Shown here: positions 61,555-64,000 of the stretch, one piece after another | Numbering within the stretch: the stretch's first letter is position 1 | Layout of the letters: each line of letters starts with the position of its first letter | Assembly (NCBI RefSeq): GCF_009735625.1 | Contig: NZ_CP046244.1 | Span: 186,001 to 250,000, forward strand | Source of the DNA: Moorella glycerini | Lineage (GTDB): Bacteria; Bacillota; DSM-521; Neomoorellales; Neomoorellaceae | Reading direction: 5' to 3' | Length of the DNA stretch: 64,000 nucleotides | Position numbers and translations under genes: made by a program | The notes under the pieces: generated by a model | Seen by the model: the letters and a program-made list of their open reading frames with translations, nothing else | What the model was told of the DNA's origin: nothing | The model's database searches: none

Positions 61555-63444
61555 ATCGAGTAGGAGGGGGCGGCTAGCCCCCGTCCTCTCACACCACCGG
61601 ACATGCGGGTCCGCATCCGGCGGTTCACCAAGCTTGACGAAGATAAGAATAGCGCTCGGTTAAGCTCATCAGGCCCTGGGATTGCCAGTAGGCATTGCCC
61701 AGGGCTCTATTCATTGGCCCATGGGCCATCCGCCACAGCCCTTTGCGGGCATTGGCGAATTCATGCACTACCCATTCCGGCAATCCCAATGCGCGTAGTT
61801 CGCGGTACCTGGTCCGTACTCGCTTCCACTGCTTCCAGAGACACATGCGCAGCCTCCGCCGCGTCCAGCTTTCTAAGTTCTTAAAGATGCTGGGCGTGTC
61901 GGCCAGGGCGAAGTACCCTATCCAGCCGCCCAGGTAGGCGTTCAGGCGCTCTATGCGCTCGGCCATCTTTAAGGGTTTATTCCGGGCGGTTATCTCCCGG
62001 ATTTTCGTTTTCACCCGGTCGATGGTCTGCGGCGCCAGGCGGATAAGGATTACTCCTGCCTTGTGTTTGTACATGCTGAACCCCAGAAATTTCAGCTTCC
62101 ACGGCCGGTCTACCGCGCTCTTCTGCTCGTTGATCTTGAGCTTCAACCGCTCCTGCAGGAAGTTGCGGATACTGGCCATGACCCTTTCTCCTGCCCGTTT
62201 GCTTTTGACGTAGATGTTGCAGTCATCGGCGTAACGGACGAACTTGTGGCCCCTCTTTTCCAGTTCTTTGTCCAGGTCGTCCAGGAGTATGTTGGCCAAT
62301 AACGGGCTTAAGGGTCCGCCCTGGGGCGTTCCTTCTGCCGTCTCCATGACCACTCCGTTTACCATGACGCCTGCCTGGAGATAGCGGCGGATAAGGGTAA
62401 GTACCCTCTTATCTGCCACTTTCCGGGCCACCCGGGCCATGAGGATGTCGTGGTTTACCCGGTCGAAGTATTTCTCGATGTCCAGGTCCACGGCCCATTC
62501 GTATCCTTCTTCTACGTATTGCCGCGCCTTCTTTACCGCATCATGGGCTTTCCTTCCGGGACGGAACCCGTAGCTGGCCTCTGAGAACTGCGGTTCGAAG
62601 ATGGGCGTCAATACTTGCAGGAGGGCCTGCTGGATTAGGCGGTCCATTACGGTGGGTATCCCTAACATCCGTTTGCCTCCCCCGGGTTTCGGGATTTCGA
62701 CCCGGCGCACGGGCTTCGGTCTGTAGGTTCCCGCGAGCAGTTCTTCCCGGATGCGCGGCCACTCGGCGCGTATTTGGTCCCGCAACCGTTCGGTCGGGAT
62801 GCCGTCCACACCGGGCGCGCCTCCGTTCCGCTCTACCCGTTTCAGCGCGGCCAGCATGTTCTCCCTGGCCACCACCTGCTCCATCAGGCCGCTACCTTGG
62901 CCTCCGCGAGGTGACGTCCCGCTTTGTGCCGGAGAAGAACTCGGCCCTCCCGCGCTCCCCCGTGGCTTCACCACTTCTTCCCGCGGGCAGGCCCCTTGCG
63001 GGGTTTTCTGCTGTCTCTGTCCTTCTCGCGAACGCACCGGTTTCACCTCTGACTTGATGTTCGGGCCTTCCCCTGGAGTTCATGACCCCCAGGGTACTAT
63101 GCCCTCTGCTGACTCCTGCCGGTTCAGCCGTACCTTCCGATACGGTTTACCAGCTCTCCCTGGCTTATCCGGCAGGCCTCCCCGGGTAAGAGCGTTAACC
63201 TTCGCCCCGTGCCCGCCCCATATACTCTACCGTCCCTTGGCAGCCTGGGATTTCGCTGTGTTCCGCCAGCTTATCCGAACGGTCTAGCCTCGTATGGGGT
63301 TCTTGTTCATCGGGCCGTGGCTTTGCCTCCGGCTTCCTTCGGATCCCACCTCGCGATGGACACCCTTGCCTTTGGCTAGCAGACTGGTGCTGCCTCGCCT
63401 GCAGTGGACTTTCACCACTAAGTTAACGCCCATGCCGGGCGCAC
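61555..63444 (-). mobile_element. Group IIC intron at a terminator hairpin
   Basis: The intron RNA starts GTGCGCCCGGCATGGGCG (63444 downward) and ends near CTACTCGAT at 61555. A domain V-like hairpin lies at about 61590-61626 (GAACCGCCGGATGCGG...). It encodes the LtrA-type reverse transcriptase. The 5' exon ends in a perfect 11-bp terminator hairpin plus TTTCCC, the usual target of group IIC introns. Ends are inferred from consensus; splicing was not tested. Confidence 0.88.
61625..63046 (-). CDS. ltrA: Group II intron reverse transcriptase/maturase
   Basis: This 473-residue maturase has the RT active site FVRYADDCNIYV, motifs ASYGFRPGRKAHDAV and TPQGGPLSPLLANILLDDLD, and a C-terminal maturase (GIIM) domain (ERLNAYLGGWIGYF). 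It lacks an H-N-H endonuclease, as class C maturases do, and so relies on replication forks or single-stranded DNA. The first ~55 residues are polar and may not all be translated (an ATG lies near residue 55). Confidence 0.95.
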   Translation of the reverse strand: MKPVRSREGQRQQKTPQGACPREEVVKPRGSAGGPSSSPAQSGTSPRGGQGSGLMEQVVARENMLAALKRVERNGGAPGVDGIPTERLRDQIRAEWPRIREELLAGTYRPKPVRRVEIPKPGGGKRMLGIPTVMDRLIQQALLQVLTPIFEPQFSEASYGFRPGRKAHDAVKKARQYVEEGYEWAVDLDIEKYFDRVNHDILMARVARKVADKRVLTLIRRYLQAGVMVNGVVMETAEGTPQGGPLSPLLANILLDDLDKELEKRGHKFVRYADDCNIYVKSKRAGERVMASIRNFLQERLKLKINEQKSAVDRPWKLKFLGFSMYKHKAGVILIRLAPQTIDRVKTKIREITARNKPLKMAERIERLNAYLGGWIGYFALADTPSIFKNLESWTRRRLRMCLWKQWKRVRTRYRELRALGLPEWVVHEFANARKGLWRMAHGPMNRALGNAYWQSQGLMSLTERYSYLRQAW

Positions 63445-63448
63445 GGGA

Positions 63449-63477
63449 AACAGCCCCATAATAAAAATGGGGCTGTT
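63449..63477. terminator. Terminator of the TlpA-like gene, target of the intron
   Basis: A perfect 11-bp stem AACAGCCCCAT/ATGGGGCTGTT with a 7-base loop. On the minus strand it follows the TlpA-like gene and is cut by the intron 5' end; on the plus strand it is followed by TTTTTCTTA. Confidence 0.88.
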
Positions 63478-63553
63478 TTTCTTAGTTTCTACTCATGATG
63501 AAAACTAAGCCACTGCTGCCCATTTTGTTTCGATATTCCAGGTAACAGGCAGG

Positions 63554-64000
63554 TCAAAGAAGATCCTTGACAAGATTATCCAGTTCTCCTGGCCCCAGGG
63601 GCCCCTGTTTGACCCGGCGGATCAGGCCCTGGCGGTCGATGATAAAGGTAGTGGGGATGCCGCCGACTCCGTAGCTCCGCGCTACCCGGCTGTCGTGGTC
63701 CAGGAGTACAAGGTAATTATGCTCCTTATTTCCCAGGAAGGCCCGGATGCCGGCCTCTGTCTCCCGCTGCATGATATTGATGGCCAGGACCTTTACCCCC
63801 CGGTCTGCCAGTCTCCCCGCCGCCGCGTCCAGTTCCTCCATTTCGGCGACACAGTAGGGGCACCAGGTGGCCCAGAAGTTCAATACTACCACCTGGCCCT
63901 TAAGGCTTGCTAGACTGACCTGGCCGCCATCCAGGACTGGCAGGGCAAAGGAGGGGGCCTGGACCTTGTTGCCCTGGCGTCCCGGCAGGATGAAGGAAGC
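63554..64000 (-). CDS. TlpA/ResA-like thioredoxin-fold protein, partial
   Basis: The frame runs to the window edge without a start. It encodes APSFALPVLDGGQVSLASLKGQ followed by VVLNFWATWCPYCVAEMEEL with a CPYC redox motif, and VGGIPTTFIIDRQG near the end. It is a membrane-bound or secreted disulfide reductase of the TlpA type; the N-terminal anchor would lie outside the window. Confidence 0.92.
   Translation of the reverse strand, partial: ASFILPGRQGNKVQAPSFALPVLDGGQVSLASLKGQVVVLNFWATWCPYCVAEMEELDAAAGRLADRGVKVLAINIMQRETEAGIRAFLGNKEHNYLVLLDHDSRVARSYGVGGIPTTFIIDRQGLIRRVKQGPLGPGELDNLVKDLL

Overview
The window looks like chromosome from a thermophilic acetogenic clostridium close to Moorella. 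The reasons are a moderately GC-rich base composition, strong AGGAGG-type ribosome sites with many TTG and GTG starts, a T-box on thrS, CotF-type and YtxC sporulation proteins, a c-di-GMP-I riboswitch, a probable Moco riboswitch, a selenocysteine gene, and a stressosome operon of the type described in Moorella thermoacetica. The species assignment is inference. Most genes lie on the minus strand.

Positions 1-14,500 are a signalling island. It opens with a stressosome operon (rsbR-rsbS-rsbT-rsbX) that ends in a GGDEF diguanylate cyclase. Divergent from it, a consensus promoter and a c-di-GMP riboswitch with terminator precede a PAS-HD gene that is broken by an amber codon. A chemosensory operon without flagellar genes follows: a soluble receptor with two signalling tips, a triple-CheW protein, CheB, a HEAT-repeat protein, CheR, CheY, and a CheA split into a kinase core and a separate phosphotransfer protein. 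An HD-GYP gene lies just upstream. Synthesis, sensing and probable breakdown of c-di-GMP are thus encoded within 14 kb.

Positions 14,500-26,000 are mainly housekeeping: a SinR-like regulator, T-box-controlled thrS, a DUF445 protein, ytxC, lipA, lpdA, glnA, a duplicated P-loop ATPase and a VapBC-type toxin-antitoxin pair. Positions 26,000-36,000 hold one IclR-headed catabolic operon. It combines the lower meta-cleavage enzymes (hydratase, aldolase, acylating acetaldehyde dehydrogenase) with a LarA-type nickel-pincer enzyme homologue, a ferredoxin/BFD protein, a BenE-like permease, a divergent QPRTase-like protein, a MoCF-domain protein and an M24 protein lacking every metal ligand. This is the best candidate for an undescribed pathway.

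Positions 36,000-50,200 carry a ClpP-like membrane protease, nadE, spore-coat genes, a glutaredoxin-like gene whose first active-site Cys codon is TGA followed by a SECIS-like hairpin, an aminotransferase, a radical SAM protein, six tRNA genes, trkA, an intact M24 peptidase and the polyamine pair speB-speE. Positions 50,200-58,200 hold a Na/Pi transporter with phoU, then the molybdenum cofactor genes mobB-moeA-mobA and a molybdate/tungstate ABC transporter behind a probable Moco riboswitch. The last 6 kb contain a LysR regulator, L-lactate dehydrogenase, a triple-HTH regulator, a secreted DUF2680 protein, a group IIC intron inserted at a terminator hairpin, and the end of a TlpA-like gene.
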